DNA from: Kaistia geumhonensis
GTDB taxonomy: Bacteria; Pseudomonadota; Alphaproteobacteria; Rhizobiales; Kaistiaceae
Length of the DNA stretch: 64,000 nt
Reading direction: 5' to 3'
Assembly (NCBI RefSeq): GCF_030815145.1
Contig: NZ_JAUSWJ010000001.1
Coordinates: 2,108,001-2,172,000 of the forward strand
Positions 1-8,260 of the stretch are shown piece after piece. Both the position numbers and the translations under genes were made by a program. Under the pieces are notes generated by a model. That model ran no database searches. It saw only the letters and a program-made list of their open reading frames with translations, and was not told the origin of the DNA. Within the stretch, counting starts at the first letter, position 1. Each line of letters opens with the position of its first letter.

Positions 1-70
1 GGATCATGAAGACCGCGCCGGACAGAGGCGCCCGCGCCGCGGGCATGGGGGAGGTCAAGGTCTGACTCAT
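1..70 (-). CDS. 5' end of the FMN-riboswitch-controlled gene (possibly a RibN-like riboflavin transporter), cut by the window edge
   Basis: Only the first 23 codons are present, starting MSQTLTSPMPAARAPLSGAV and reading off the left edge. The ATG has GAGGG seven bases upstream, and the FMN riboswitch lies about 90 bases further upstream on the same strand, so this is the gene it controls. In Hyphomicrobiales such switches precede ribB/ribBA, ribH or the DMT-family riboflavin importer ribN. A ribB gene exists elsewhere in this window, and the short polar N-terminus running into LSGAVFMI looks like the start of a first membrane helix. A RibN-like permease is therefore the best guess, but that is inference from 23 residues. 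The hairpin CGCGCC-ATG-GGCGCG at 129-143 lies between switch and gene and could be part of the expression platform. Confidence 0.5.
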   Translation of the reverse strand, partial: MSQTLTSPMPAARAPLSGAVFMI

Positions 71-159
71 GTTGGTCCCTCGAAGTTGGACAACACGAAA
101 TCAGGGCAATAGCGACGACGGACCGCGCCGCGCCATGGGCGCGAGGCGATCCTTCATGC

Positions 160-303
160 TGTTCTCTTCCATCCGGACTGTGACCGTCGGCTTCGGATTT
201 CGACCGAATCTGCTGACCCTTCCGGCGTGAGCCGCAAGGCGCTCGCGGGCTTGCAGGAAACCTGCCTACCGCCGGTGGGGAGTTTCACCCCGCCCTGAGA
301 ACG
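160..303 (-). promoter_or_regulatory. FMN riboswitch (RFN element)
   Basis: Read on the minus strand, this stretch carries the hallmark RFN blocks in order: CTCAGGGCGGGGTGAAACTC, then CCCCACCGGCGGTA, then AGCCCGCGAGCG, then GGTCAGCAGATTCGGT, and finally CACAGTCCGGATGGAAGAGA, which closes the outer helix. Order, spacing and sequence match the FMN aptamer. A further hairpin (GAGCCCGA/TCGGGCCTC, about 302-325) lies just 5' of the aptamer. No T-rich terminator is visible between the switch and the ATG at 70, so control of translation or Rho-dependent control is more likely than intrinsic termination. It should turn the downstream gene off when FMN is plentiful. Confidence 0.96.
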
Positions 304-410
304 AGGCCCGACGAAGATCGGGCTCCCCTTACGTAAGCTGCGCGGGCGGCGCCGGCAAGCGATGCCGTTCGCCGTCTTCACTCGGCGGCGCAAAGCTATA
401 CCTATGAAGC

Positions 411-2048
411 ATGGAACGCTTCGCCGATCTCCTCGACCGCCTGATCCTGACGCCATCGCGCAACGCCAAGCTGACGCTGCTCGCGAACTATTTCCGCACG
501 ACGCCGGATCCCGATCGCGGCTGGGCGCTGGCGGCGCTGACCGGCGATCTCGATCTGCCGGCCGTGAAACCGGCCATGCTGCGCGCGCTCGTCGCCGAGC
601 AGATGGACGAGGTCCTGTTCGCCTATTCCTACGACTATGTCGGCGACCTCGCGGAGACGATCGCCCTGGTGTGGCACGAGCGGGGCGGAACCGCCGGCGC
701 TCCCCCCACCCCACTGCGCCACAACACCCCTTCCCTCTCCGCCGTCGTGGAGACGATCGCGGCCTCCTCGCGCAGCGAAGGGCCGCGCTGCGTGGCGGAA
801 TTCCTCGATGCGCTCGACGCGACCGGACGGTGGGCGCTGCTGAAGCTCGTCACCGGCGGGCTCAGGATCGGCGTCTCGGCGCGTCTCACCAAGCAGGCGC
901 TCGCCGATATCGGCGGCAAGGAAGTCAACGAGATCGAGGAGCTGTGGCATGGACTGGTGCCGCCCTATGCCGATCTCTTCGCCTGGCTGGAGGGGCGGGG
1001 CGAGAAACCCTCCTCCGCCGCGCTGGCGCCGTTCCGGCCCATGATGCTGGCGCAGCCACTCGAGGAGAATGATCTCGCGCGTATCACGCAGGACGCCTAT
1101 GCCGCCGAATGGAAATGGGACGGCATCCGCGTCCAGGCGGTTTCGGAGGGCGGGGTGCGGCGGCTGTACACCCGCACCGGCGAGGATATCGGCGACGCCT
1201 TTCCCGACATGATCGAGGCGCTCGACATCGAGGGCGCGATCGATGGCGAGCTGCTCGTCGGGCGACGCGAGGGCGAGGCGATCGCGCCCGGGAGCTTTTC
1301 CGAGCTTCAGCAGCGGCTGAACCGCAAGGCCGTGTCGGGCAAGCTGATCGCCAGCCATCCTGCCTTCATCCGCGCCTATGACTGTCTCGTCGATCGCGGC
1401 GAGGATCTTCGCACCCTGCCCTTTCGCGAGCGGCGCAGGCGTCTGGAGGACCTTGTCGCGACCTCGCTGGCAAAGCGCATCGACCTCTCGCCGCTCGTCC
1501 CTTACGACAGCCTCGACGAGCTCGCCGGGAAGCGCGGCATGCCGCCGGCGCCGATCATCGAGGGGCTGATGCTGAAGCGCTGGGACTCGGTCTATGAGCC
1601 GGGCCGACCCAAGGGGCCGTGGTTCAAGTGGAAGCGCGATCCGCACACGGTCGACGCCGTGCTCATGTATGCCCAGCGCGGCCACGGCAAGCGCTCGTCC
1701 TTCTATTCGGACTACACCTTCGGCGTCTGGAAAGAGACGGAGGGCGGCGCGGAACTGGTGCCGGTGGGCAAGGCCTATTTCGGCTTCACCGACGAGGAAC
1801 TGGCGCAGATCGACCGCTTCGTGCGCCGCAACACCGTCAACCGTTTCGGACCGGTGCGCGAGGTGGTGCACGAGGCGGAGAAGGGACTTGTGCTCGAGGT
1901 CGCCTTCGAGGGCTTGCAGCGTTCGACGCGGCACAAGAGCGGCGTCGCAATGCGCTTTCCGCGTGTCTCGCGCCTCCGCTGGGACAAGCCGCCGCGCGAG
2001 GCCGACAGGATCGAGACGCTGGAGGCGCTGCTCGCCTCCGGCGATTGA
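411..2048 (+). CDS. ATP-dependent DNA ligase, cisplatin-damage-response type
   Basis: A 545-residue ligase that would seal nicks in duplex DNA using ATP. The N-terminal 200 residues (ERFADLLDRLILTPSRNAKL onward) are the helical DNA-binding domain typical of the archaeal-like, LigB/LigC-related ligases of alphaproteobacteria. The nucleotidyltransferase motif I is EWKWDGIRVQ with the adenylated lysine at about residue 235. Later motifs include GELLVG (motif III), EGLMLKR (motif IV) and WFKWKRD (motif V). The C-terminal part is an OB fold. In many relatives this gene sits beside a DEXH helicase, an MBL-fold exonuclease and the PdeM phosphoesterase; none of these is adjacent here. It is followed after 32 bases by a GNAT gene. 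Confidence 0.92.
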   Translation: MERFADLLDRLILTPSRNAKLTLLANYFRTTPDPDRGWALAALTGDLDLPAVKPAMLRALVAEQMDEVLFAYSYDYVGDLAETIALVWHERGGTAGAPPTPLRHNTPSLSAVVETIAASSRSEGPRCVAEFLDALDATGRWALLKLVTGGLRIGVSARLTKQALADIGGKEVNEIEELWHGLVPPYADLFAWLEGRGEKPSSAALAPFRPMMLAQPLEENDLARITQDAYAAEWKWDGIRVQAVSEGGVRRLYTRTGEDIGDAFPDMIEALDIEGAIDGELLVGRREGEAIAPGSFSELQQRLNRKAVSGKLIASHPAFIRAYDCLVDRGEDLRTLPFRERRRRLEDLVATSLAKRIDLSPLVPYDSLDELAGKRGMPPAPIIEGLMLKRWDSVYEPGRPKGPWFKWKRDPHTVDAVLMYAQRGHGKRSSFYSDYTFGVWKETEGGAELVPVGKAYFGFTDEELAQIDRFVRRNTVNRFGPVREVVHEAEKGLVLEVAFEGLQRSTRHKSGVAMRFPRVSRLRWDKPPREADRIETLEALLASGD

Positions 2049-2080
2049 CAAGGAACGCCGCTCGGGCGCAGGAGGGCGGC

Positions 2081-2575
2081 ATGGACCCCTCCGCCCCGCC
2101 CATCGTCCGCCCGTTCCGTCCCGCCGATACCGAAGGCGTCGCAGCCGTCATCGTGCCGATCCAGCAGTCGGAATTCGGCATCCCGATCCGCTACGAGGAC
2201 CAGCCGGACCTTCTCGCCATTCCCGACTTCTACCAGTCGGGCGCCGGCGGCTTCTGGGTGGCGGAGGCGGCGGATGGCAGCATCGTCGGCACGATCGGGC
2301 TGAGGGACATCGGCGGGGGCATGGCGGCGCTGCGCAAGATGTTCGTCGCATCCGGGCACCGCGGCGACGGCACCGCGCGCCGCCTGCTCGACACGCTCGT
2401 CGCCCATGCCAAAGCAGCCGGCCTCCGCACCGTGCTCCTCGGCACCACCGCCCGCTTCCTGGCGGCGCATCGCTTCTACGAGAAGAACGGCTTCGTCGAG
2501 ATCGCTACCGAAGAGCTGCCCGCGTCGTTCCCGCGCATGGCGGTGGACACGAAGTTCTACCGACTTCAGCTATGA
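2081..2575 (+). CDS. GNAT-family N-acetyltransferase
   Basis: A 164-residue single-domain GNAT protein. It begins MDPSAPPIVRPFRPADTEGV, has the central strand GSIVGTIGLRD, an acetyl-CoA-binding motif A region (KMFVASGHRGDGTARRLLD, which fits the R/Q-x-x-G-x-G/A loop) and ends with the usual AAHRFYEKNGFVEI segment. The ATG at 2081 follows GGAGGGCGGC, a strong ribosome binding site; a longer reading frame upstream overlaps the ligase gene and is rejected for that reason. The substrate is unknown. It is probably co-transcribed with the ligase upstream and the membrane protein downstream. Confidence 0.85.
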   Translation: MDPSAPPIVRPFRPADTEGVAAVIVPIQQSEFGIPIRYEDQPDLLAIPDFYQSGAGGFWVAEAADGSIVGTIGLRDIGGGMAALRKMFVASGHRGDGTARRLLDTLVAHAKAAGLRTVLLGTTARFLAAHRFYEKNGFVEIATEELPASFPRMAVDTKFYRLQL

Positions 2576-2609
2576 TGGCGGCGTTCAGATTCGGACGGGG
2601 AACGGCAGG

Positions 2610-2882
2610 ATGAACGGTTTGCAGCGCTTCATGGGCGGATCGCCGGCACAGGTGCTGCTGCGCCTCGTCGTCCTCTCCTTCGTCGTCGGCATCGTTCTTT
2701 CCGCGCTCGGCGTCTCGCCGGCGGATATCGTGGATCGCGCCGTCGGCTTCGTGCGGCGCATCTCAGCGATGGGCTTCGGGGCGATCGGCTCGATCTGGAA
2801 CTATTTCCTGCTCGGCGCAGTGATCGTGGTGCCCGTCTGGCTGGTGATCCGCCTGCTCAATATCGGCCGCGGCAGGAGCTGA
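2610..2882 (+). CDS. Small inner-membrane protein, DUF6460 type
   Basis: A 90-residue protein with two predicted membrane segments: VLLRLVVLSFVVGIVLSAL (about residues 12-30) and YFLLGAVIVVPVWLVIRLL (about 65-83). The central FVRRISAMGFGAIGSIWNYF stretch and overall pattern match the alphaproteobacterial DUF6460 family, whose function is unknown. The start at 2610 gives a protein of the family's usual length and has AACGGCAGG just upstream. It lies 34 bases after the GNAT gene and converges with the TIGR02186 gene at 2890. Confidence 0.75.
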   Translation: MNGLQRFMGGSPAQVLLRLVVLSFVVGIVLSALGVSPADIVDRAVGFVRRISAMGFGAIGSIWNYFLLGAVIVVPVWLVIRLLNIGRGRS

Positions 2883-2889
2883 CCGACCA

Positions 2890-3666
2890 TCAGTCGCGGC
2901 GGAAGAGAACGCCGGCGAGCCACCCTGTCAGAAGCGCGAGCATCACGCAGATGAGGCCGTAGACGAGGCCGTTGGTGTTCGCCAGCGTGAAGGTGAACTG
3001 CTCGAAGCCGGATTTCGCGATCGAGAAATCGGCGCCGTTCGTGGTCAGCATGGCGCCGTCGCGGAAGAGGAAGACCGAGACCCGGTAGGTGCCGACCGGC
3101 ACATTGGCGGGAAGCTCGATACTCGACTGGAAGACGGCGACTCCCGGGAAGGTGACACCGAACGGCGTCTGGCGATAGAGGCCGGCATCCTCCTTGAGCC
3201 GCACGAAGGCCGCGCGGAACGCCGCCTCTTCGGGGCTGTCGTCGCCGCGATCGGCGGGGCCGAAATCGAGATGATCGAGCCCGATCTCGTAGCGGCGGAG
3301 CGTTGCCGTGTCGGCGATCTCGTCGAGTGGCCGCGAGGCGCTGACGGCATAGAAGGACGGCATGTCGGCGAAGACGCGCGACGCCCGGTTGAGCCAGATG
3401 CCGGCGACGCGGTCCTTGCGCCGCGTCACCAGCGTCTCGTCCGGGCCGCGCACGACGACAACCACCTCGTAGGGAGCCCGCTCGGCGCTTCCCTCTTCGG
3501 CTTCGATAGCGCCGAAGACGGCGAGGCTGGTGCCCGTGAAGCTCGACGAGATGCGGACATGGTCGGTGGAGGCGGCGACGACCAGCCGCTCCGCCCGGGC
3601 CGGGAGGGCGAGCAAGGCCGCCAGCAGGACGGCTGCGGCGACGGCGTGGCGGGTGAACGGCCTCAC
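2890..3666 (-). CDS. TIGR02186-family exported membrane-anchored protein
   Basis: A 258-residue protein with an N-terminal signal segment (AVAAAVLLAALLALPARA, cleavage likely after ARA), a periplasmic body, and a C-terminal membrane anchor GLVYGLICVMLALLTGWLAG followed by FRRD. This matches the alphaproteobacterial TIGR02186 family, which travels with TauE/SafE-like permeases. I start it at a GTG whose last two bases overlap the TGA of the permease gene (GTGA), because the signal peptide begins right there; the longer upstream frame overlaps the permease entirely. Translational coupling to the permease is likely. A partner role in anion (sulfite-like) export is inference from the gene pairing. 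Confidence 0.82.
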   Translation of the reverse strand: MRPFTRHAVAAAVLLAALLALPARAERLVVAASTDHVRISSSFTGTSLAVFGAIEAEEGSAERAPYEVVVVVRGPDETLVTRRKDRVAGIWLNRASRVFADMPSFYAVSASRPLDEIADTATLRRYEIGLDHLDFGPADRGDDSPEEAAFRAAFVRLKEDAGLYRQTPFGVTFPGVAVFQSSIELPANVPVGTYRVSVFLFRDGAMLTTNGADFSIAKSGFEQFTFTLANTNGLVYGLICVMLALLTGWLAGVLFRRD

Positions 3667-4592
3667 CTGGCGTCTCCCGCCAGCGTCGCAAGCGAAAAGA
3701 GCTCGTCCGGCGTCGTCACCAGATTGACGAGGAAGCGGATGCCGACCGCGAGCACCAGCAGCGCCAGCATGGCGCGCAGCTGCTCGCCACCGAGTCTCGC
3801 CCCGAGCCGCGCGCCGAACTGCGCGCCGATGACGCCGCCGACCATCAGGATCAGCGCGAGAACGCCGTCGACCGAGTGGTTGTTCGCGGCCTGGAGCACC
3901 GTCGCGACCGCCATGGTGCCGATCATCTGGATCAGCGAGGTGCCCACCACCACGCTGGTCGGGACGCGCAGGATGTAGATCAGCGCCGGCACGAGGATGA
4001 AGCCGCCGCCGATGCCGAGCAGCGAGCCGAGAATGCCGATGCCGATGCCGATCACCAGGATCGGCACGACGCTGACATAGAGTCGCGAGCGCTTGAAGCG
4101 CATCTTGAAGGGGAGCCGGTGCATCCAGCCATGTTGGCCGGGCCGCCGCAGCGGCGCCGGGCGGCCGCGGCGCGCATCGATGATGGCCCGGAGCGATTCG
4201 GTCAGCATCAGCCCGCCGACCAGCCCGAGAAAGGTGACGTAGCAGACCGAGATGATGAGATCGAGCTGGCCGGAGCGGCGCAGCAGCGTGAAGATCGTGA
4301 CGCCGATCGAGGAGCCGATCACGCCGGCGACCACCAGCATGCCGGCCAGCTTGAAATCGATCAGCCGGCGCCGCCAGTAGGTCAGCGCCGCCGAGAAGGA
4401 CGAGGCGACGACCTGCGCCGTCGTGCTCGCCACGGCGACGGCGGGCGGAATGCCGGAGAAGATCAGCAGCGGTGTCAGCAGGAACCCGCCGCCGACGCCG
4501 AACAGTCCCGAAAGAAAGCCGACGGCTGCCCCCATCCCGAAGATGAGGAACATGTTCACCGGCAGTTCGGCGATGGGAAGATAGATCAGCAC
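3663..4592 (-). CDS. TSUP-family permease, TauE/SafE type
   Basis: A 309-residue polytopic membrane protein with the two diagnostic glycine-rich repeats of the TSUP family: VGFLSGLFGVGGGFLLTPLL near residue 25 and ILGSLLGIGGGFILVPALIY near residue 190. The two halves are related, as expected for this internal-repeat family, and are joined by a basic loop (RRGRPAPLRRPGQHGW). Family members move sulfite, sulfoacetate and related small anions, but no residue here fixes the substrate. The start is a GTG; family members begin with the same YLPIAELPVN segment, which supports it. It is coupled by a 4-base overlap to the TIGR02186 gene. Confidence 0.87.
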   Translation of the reverse strand: MLIYLPIAELPVNMFLIFGMGAAVGFLSGLFGVGGGFLLTPLLIFSGIPPAVAVASTTAQVVASSFSAALTYWRRRLIDFKLAGMLVVAGVIGSSIGVTIFTLLRRSGQLDLIISVCYVTFLGLVGGLMLTESLRAIIDARRGRPAPLRRPGQHGWMHRLPFKMRFKRSRLYVSVVPILVIGIGIGILGSLLGIGGGFILVPALIYILRVPTSVVVGTSLIQMIGTMAVATVLQAANNHSVDGVLALILMVGGVIGAQFGARLGARLGGEQLRAMLALLVLAVGIRFLVNLVTTPDELFSLATLAGDAR

Positions 4593-4683
4593 GACGCACG
4601 ACCGCTGGCGATCCCCGGCGGTCGTGCCGGGCTCCGGGTGCGGGATCGCCGATCCGCCCCGACGAGCCGTTTCTCCTGCCCGC

Positions 4684-7600
4684 TCAGCCCTTCGCGTCGA
4701 GGCTGGCGCCCGCCAGCGGGGAACGGCTCGCCGTCACCATCCACTCGGCCTTGGGCGCGGGCTCCTGGTTGACGGCAGGGTCGAGCGGCTTGGGCGCAAA
4801 GGCCTGCACCGCGGCGCGCGCGCTGGCGAGCTCCGCCGGGCTCAGCACCTTGGCGACCTCGTCGCGGCGGTTGCCGGCATCGGCGTCGCCCTGCTGCGCG
4901 GCGAGCGCAAACCACTTGTAGGACTGGATCAGGTCGACCTTCATGCCGAGACCGCGGGCATAGAGGACGCCAAGATTGTACTGGCTGTCCGCGACGCCCA
5001 TATCCGCCGCCTCGATGAAGAGATGCGCCGCGGCGACATAGTCGGCATCGCCATTGGCGCCTTCGCTGACCATGACGGCGAGGTTGTGGGTCGCGCGGGC
5101 GTTTCCGGCCGCGCTCGCCTTGCGATACCACGATTCTGCGGCGGCCGGGTCGCGCTTCACGCCCTCGCCGCGCTCATAGAGGCTGCCGATGCGATACTGC
5201 GCGATCGCCAGCCCACCCTTGGCGGCGCGCTGGTACCATTCGGCGGCCAGCTGCAGGTCGGGACGGACGCCGATCCCCTCGGCATACTGTTTGCCGAGCG
5301 CGAAGGCGGCGACGAGGTCGCCCTTCGCCGCGTCGCGCTTGACGAGGGCGACGTCGAGCGCGGGCTCGGACGGAGTGGCCGGCGCCGTCATGACGGCCGC
5401 GGCGGGCATGGCGGTCATTGGGCTCGCGAGCGCGCTGGCCGGCTCGAAGGCGAGCGCCGCGTCGGCGGACGGGGCCACCATGGCCGGTGTCGCGGCCTCG
5501 GCGGCGACCGGCGGCAACGCCGACGGCGTGGCCTGGCGGACGGGCGCGGCCTCCGCCTGCGGCGCCGAGGCAGCCTTGGCAGGCGCGGGCATGGCGGGCG
5601 CCGCCGGCTGCGACGAAGCCATCGACGGCGTCTTCCTGGCCGGTACCGACGCCGTGGCCGAGATGTCGTATTCCGATCCGGCGCCGGAGAGCGTCATGAC
5701 ACGCTGGCCGATGGCCGGGCCGTATTTGGCGGCGCCGATCGCGAGGACGACGGCGGCGATGGCGAGCAACAGAGGACGACGGCGCCGGCGGAAGACGTTG
5801 CCGAGCCGGGCGAGCGCGCCGGGACGCTCCTCGGCGTCTTCGCCCTCGCCCTCGTCCGTCGACGGCGCGGCGGCGGCCGCCTTGCGCTCCGCCTTCACGG
5901 CGCGGGCGGTTTCGGCCTGGGCGGCCTGCGCGGCGCGGCGGGCGGCGGCGATGAAATCGGCCTTGCGGTCGCCGGTGCGCTGCTGCGCCTCGCCGTCGCG
6001 CTCCTCGGCCGGGAAGAACTCGCTCCTGAGCGACAGGTCGGGCTTGCCCGATCCGGGCGCCAGCGGGCGGTGGTCTTCGGGAATATCGCTCTGGCGGCGC
6101 TGCGGCAGTTCGAGCGGCCCGGCGGCAAGCGGCTGCGACCAGTCGCGGTCGCCGGCCTCGAGCTGCGCGATGCGATCGACCACTTTGGCCAGCGTGTCGT
6201 GCACGGCCTCAAGCGTCTCGTGATTGTGACGATCGGAGGTGAGCGCCGCGGTCTGGAGCGTGCGCAGGTCCTCGCGCAGCGCGCGGATCAGCGCCTCGTC
6301 GGGATAGGCAGGAATCTGGCCAGCGAATTCGCTGAGCGTCGAGCGGGCGGCGTCGCGCGCCGCCTCGATCGTCTCTCGGCGGCTGTCGCCGATGAGCTCC
6401 TGCAGCTTGCCGATATTCTCTTCGACCTTGGTCAGCGCATCGGTGCCGGGCGAGGCCTCGGCGAAGCGGTCGGCGAGGCTCGCCACCTGCGCCTCGAGCT
6501 GGGCAAGCGTCTGGTTGTCGTCGCGCTGGGTCGCGGCGTCGAGCCGCTCCATCAGCGCCTGCATCTGGCGGTCGATCGAGTCGAAACGGGCCGGCTCGCG
6601 CTCGACGACATGGCGGCGGATATCGGAGATGTCGCCGCGAAGCCCTTCGAGATCAGGGAAGGACGCAGACGCACCGCCCTGCAGCGCCGGCAGATCGACG
6701 ATCGCGTCGAAGCGGCCGGAGAGGGCGTCGATCCGCTCTTCGAGCCGGCTGATCGCCGCTTCGCCGGCGGTCGAGCCGCGCGTCGCGATCTGCTCCAGCA
6801 TGGCATGCACGGCGGCGACCTGCTGCTCGAGCCGCAGCATCAGGACCGGGTCGGTACCCTTGGCGAAGCCGTCGACCTCGCGGCGGATCGCGGCGAGCTC
6901 GCTCTGCAGCGGGCCGAGATCGACGCGCTCGCGCGGCGTGGCGACGAAATGCTCGACCACCTGCCGCAGCTCGGCGATCTGCCGCTCGATGCCGGTATCG
7001 ATGCGGGTCGCCGCCAGCGAGGCGATGGCGTTGCGGATATCCTCGAGCTCGCCCTCCATGGAGCGGAAGGGCTGCGCGCGATCGATGAGCGAACCGAGGC
7101 GTCCGACCTCGTCGGCCAGGGTCTCGACGCGGGCGCGCTCGGGAACGCGGCGGACGATATCGTCCAGCCGCTCGATCACATGGCTGTAGCCCGCCTCGAT
7201 GGAGGCGAGCGTCGTCTCCCGGGCCGAGGCGGCGATCGCCTGACGGATCTCGTCGAGATGGTGGCGCAGCTCGTCGAAGCGGCCGCCATCGTCGCGCGGG
7301 CCTTGGTCGAGGCGGGCGGCGATATCGGCCCGCAGCGCCTTGTCCATGTCCTCGCTGCGCCGTGCCTCGCTGCCGATGCGGCGGCCGAGCGTCGCGATGT
7401 CGCTCCTGAGCGCGGTGATCGCATCCTCGATGGCGATCGAATCGACAGCGGCGAGGCGACCCGCCTCGTTGTCGATCGCCTGCTGCCGCGCGGCGATCTC
7501 GGCGATCGCCGATTGCAGCCGCGCCGGCTGTTCCATGCGGGGAGCGGGCGCCGGCTCAGCGGGAGCGGGAGCGGGAACGGCCGTGCGCGGCGTAGCCTCC

Positions 7601-7947
7601 CGCGCGGCCATCTGGCCTGCGATGGCGGCGAGGCGGGCCTCGATCTCGCCAAGGCGATCATTCTCCAGGGGGCGCTGCGGCTCGGGGCGGGCGGCGTAGG
7701 CCGGCTGGCTCGCGAAAGCGGCCTGCGGAGCGGCCGGCTGCGCCTGCGGCGAGCGCTGCGCCGCGCCGCGCCGGGCGCCTTCGATGGCGTCGATCTGTTC
7801 GGTAATGCTCTCGACCAGCGCCGAAAGGGCGGCGATCCGATCGGCTCCGGGGGGACGGCGGGTCACGGCGGGATCAGCCGGCGGATAGGCGGCCTGCCCC
7901 GCCGACGGACGCGCCGCACCGAAATCGGTCTTCGTTCCCGTGATCAT
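4684..7947 (-). CDS. Large coiled-coil, membrane-spanning Sel1-repeat protein (PodJ-like polarity factor)
   Basis: A 1087-residue protein. The first ~650 residues are almost continuous coiled coil (heptad-rich, repeated EIRxAIAxxA and LRxDIxxLxxR patterns). A charged linker and a basic stretch RRRRRP lead into one membrane helix, LLLAIAAVVLAIGAAKYG (about residues 725-742). After an alanine/proline-rich spacer come about four Sel1 repeats (about 870-1030), for example ALGKQYAEGIGVRPDLQLAA. Cytoplasmic coiled coil, single span and periplasmic Sel1 repeats is the plan of PodJ, the cell-pole organiser of alphaproteobacteria. I start at the ATG of MITGTKTDFG; a TTG 117 bases upstream is the alternative. 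A CtrA-like site lies upstream. Confidence 0.8.
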   Translation of the reverse strand: MITGTKTDFGAARPSAGQAAYPPADPAVTRRPPGADRIAALSALVESITEQIDAIEGARRGAAQRSPQAQPAAPQAAFASQPAYAARPEPQRPLENDRLGEIEARLAAIAGQMAAREATPRTAVPAPAPAEPAPAPRMEQPARLQSAIAEIAARQQAIDNEAGRLAAVDSIAIEDAITALRSDIATLGRRIGSEARRSEDMDKALRADIAARLDQGPRDDGGRFDELRHHLDEIRQAIAASARETTLASIEAGYSHVIERLDDIVRRVPERARVETLADEVGRLGSLIDRAQPFRSMEGELEDIRNAIASLAATRIDTGIERQIAELRQVVEHFVATPRERVDLGPLQSELAAIRREVDGFAKGTDPVLMLRLEQQVAAVHAMLEQIATRGSTAGEAAISRLEERIDALSGRFDAIVDLPALQGGASASFPDLEGLRGDISDIRRHVVEREPARFDSIDRQMQALMERLDAATQRDDNQTLAQLEAQVASLADRFAEASPGTDALTKVEENIGKLQELIGDSRRETIEAARDAARSTLSEFAGQIPAYPDEALIRALREDLRTLQTAALTSDRHNHETLEAVHDTLAKVVDRIAQLEAGDRDWSQPLAAGPLELPQRRQSDIPEDHRPLAPGSGKPDLSLRSEFFPAEERDGEAQQRTGDRKADFIAAARRAAQAAQAETARAVKAERKAAAAAPSTDEGEGEDAEERPGALARLGNVFRRRRRPLLLAIAAVVLAIGAAKYGPAIGQRVMTLSGAGSEYDISATASVPARKTPSMASSQPAAPAMPAPAKAASAPQAEAAPVRQATPSALPPVAAEAATPAMVAPSADAALAFEPASALASPMTAMPAAAVMTAPATPSEPALDVALVKRDAAKGDLVAAFALGKQYAEGIGVRPDLQLAAEWYQRAAKGGLAIAQYRIGSLYERGEGVKRDPAAAESWYRKASAAGNARATHNLAVMVSEGANGDADYVAAAHLFIEAADMGVADSQYNLGVLYARGLGMKVDLIQSYKWFALAAQQGDADAGNRRDEVAKVLSPAELASARAAVQAFAPKPLDPAVNQEPAPKAEWMVTASRSPLAGASLDAKG

Positions 7948-8260
7948 CGCCGCTCGATCCCCGACCCCTTCATCGGCACTGCCCTTCCGCCGCTGACAGG
8001 CTCCCCTCGCCCGTTGCGTCGTCTGCAGCGTGGTGCTGCGGCTCGCCTCCCCGAGCTTTGGCAAATCATGGTAAACACCGAGTTAACCTGCCCTTTGCGC
8101 CGTCGGAAGCGGGTAACAATCCCGTGGCGCGGCCCGCCGGAGCCGGCATGGCGGACGGCCGCTCGCCGCGGTTGCCGGCCTCCACTTGCCACGATGGCCA
8201 CGGATGACGAGATTGGGACTGCGCCGCATGCGCCGAACTTCAACAGGGAACGACGAATCG
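7948..8260. other. 313-base divergent intergenic region between the PodJ-like gene and the MerR gene
   Basis: No gene was found here. The left part holds an alternative TTG start of the PodJ-like gene. The only clear signal is the TTAA-rich dyad at 8071-8087. A MerR reading frame can be extended upstream to 8186, but the extension (MPRWPRMTRLGLRRMRRTS...) is arginine-rich and unlike the family, so I treat it as noncoding. Confidence 0.5.
8071..8087 (-). promoter_or_regulatory. CtrA-like binding site upstream of the PodJ-like gene
   Basis: On the minus strand the sequence reads GTTAACTCGGTGTTTAC, that is TTAA-N7-TTTAC, one base away from the CtrA consensus TTAA-N7-TTAAC. It lies about 125 bases upstream of the start of the PodJ-like gene. 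CtrA control of polarity genes is well known in alphaproteobacteria; here the link is inference from the match and the location. Confidence 0.4.

Noticed and set aside
402-2051. 549-codon minus-strand open frame opposite the DNA ligase
   Set aside because: The plus strand encodes all ligase motifs; the antisense translation shows none.
2598-2625. GGAAC just before the DUF6460 gene as a possible EcfG promoter
   Set aside because: No CGTT at a valid distance, and the start codon follows too closely.
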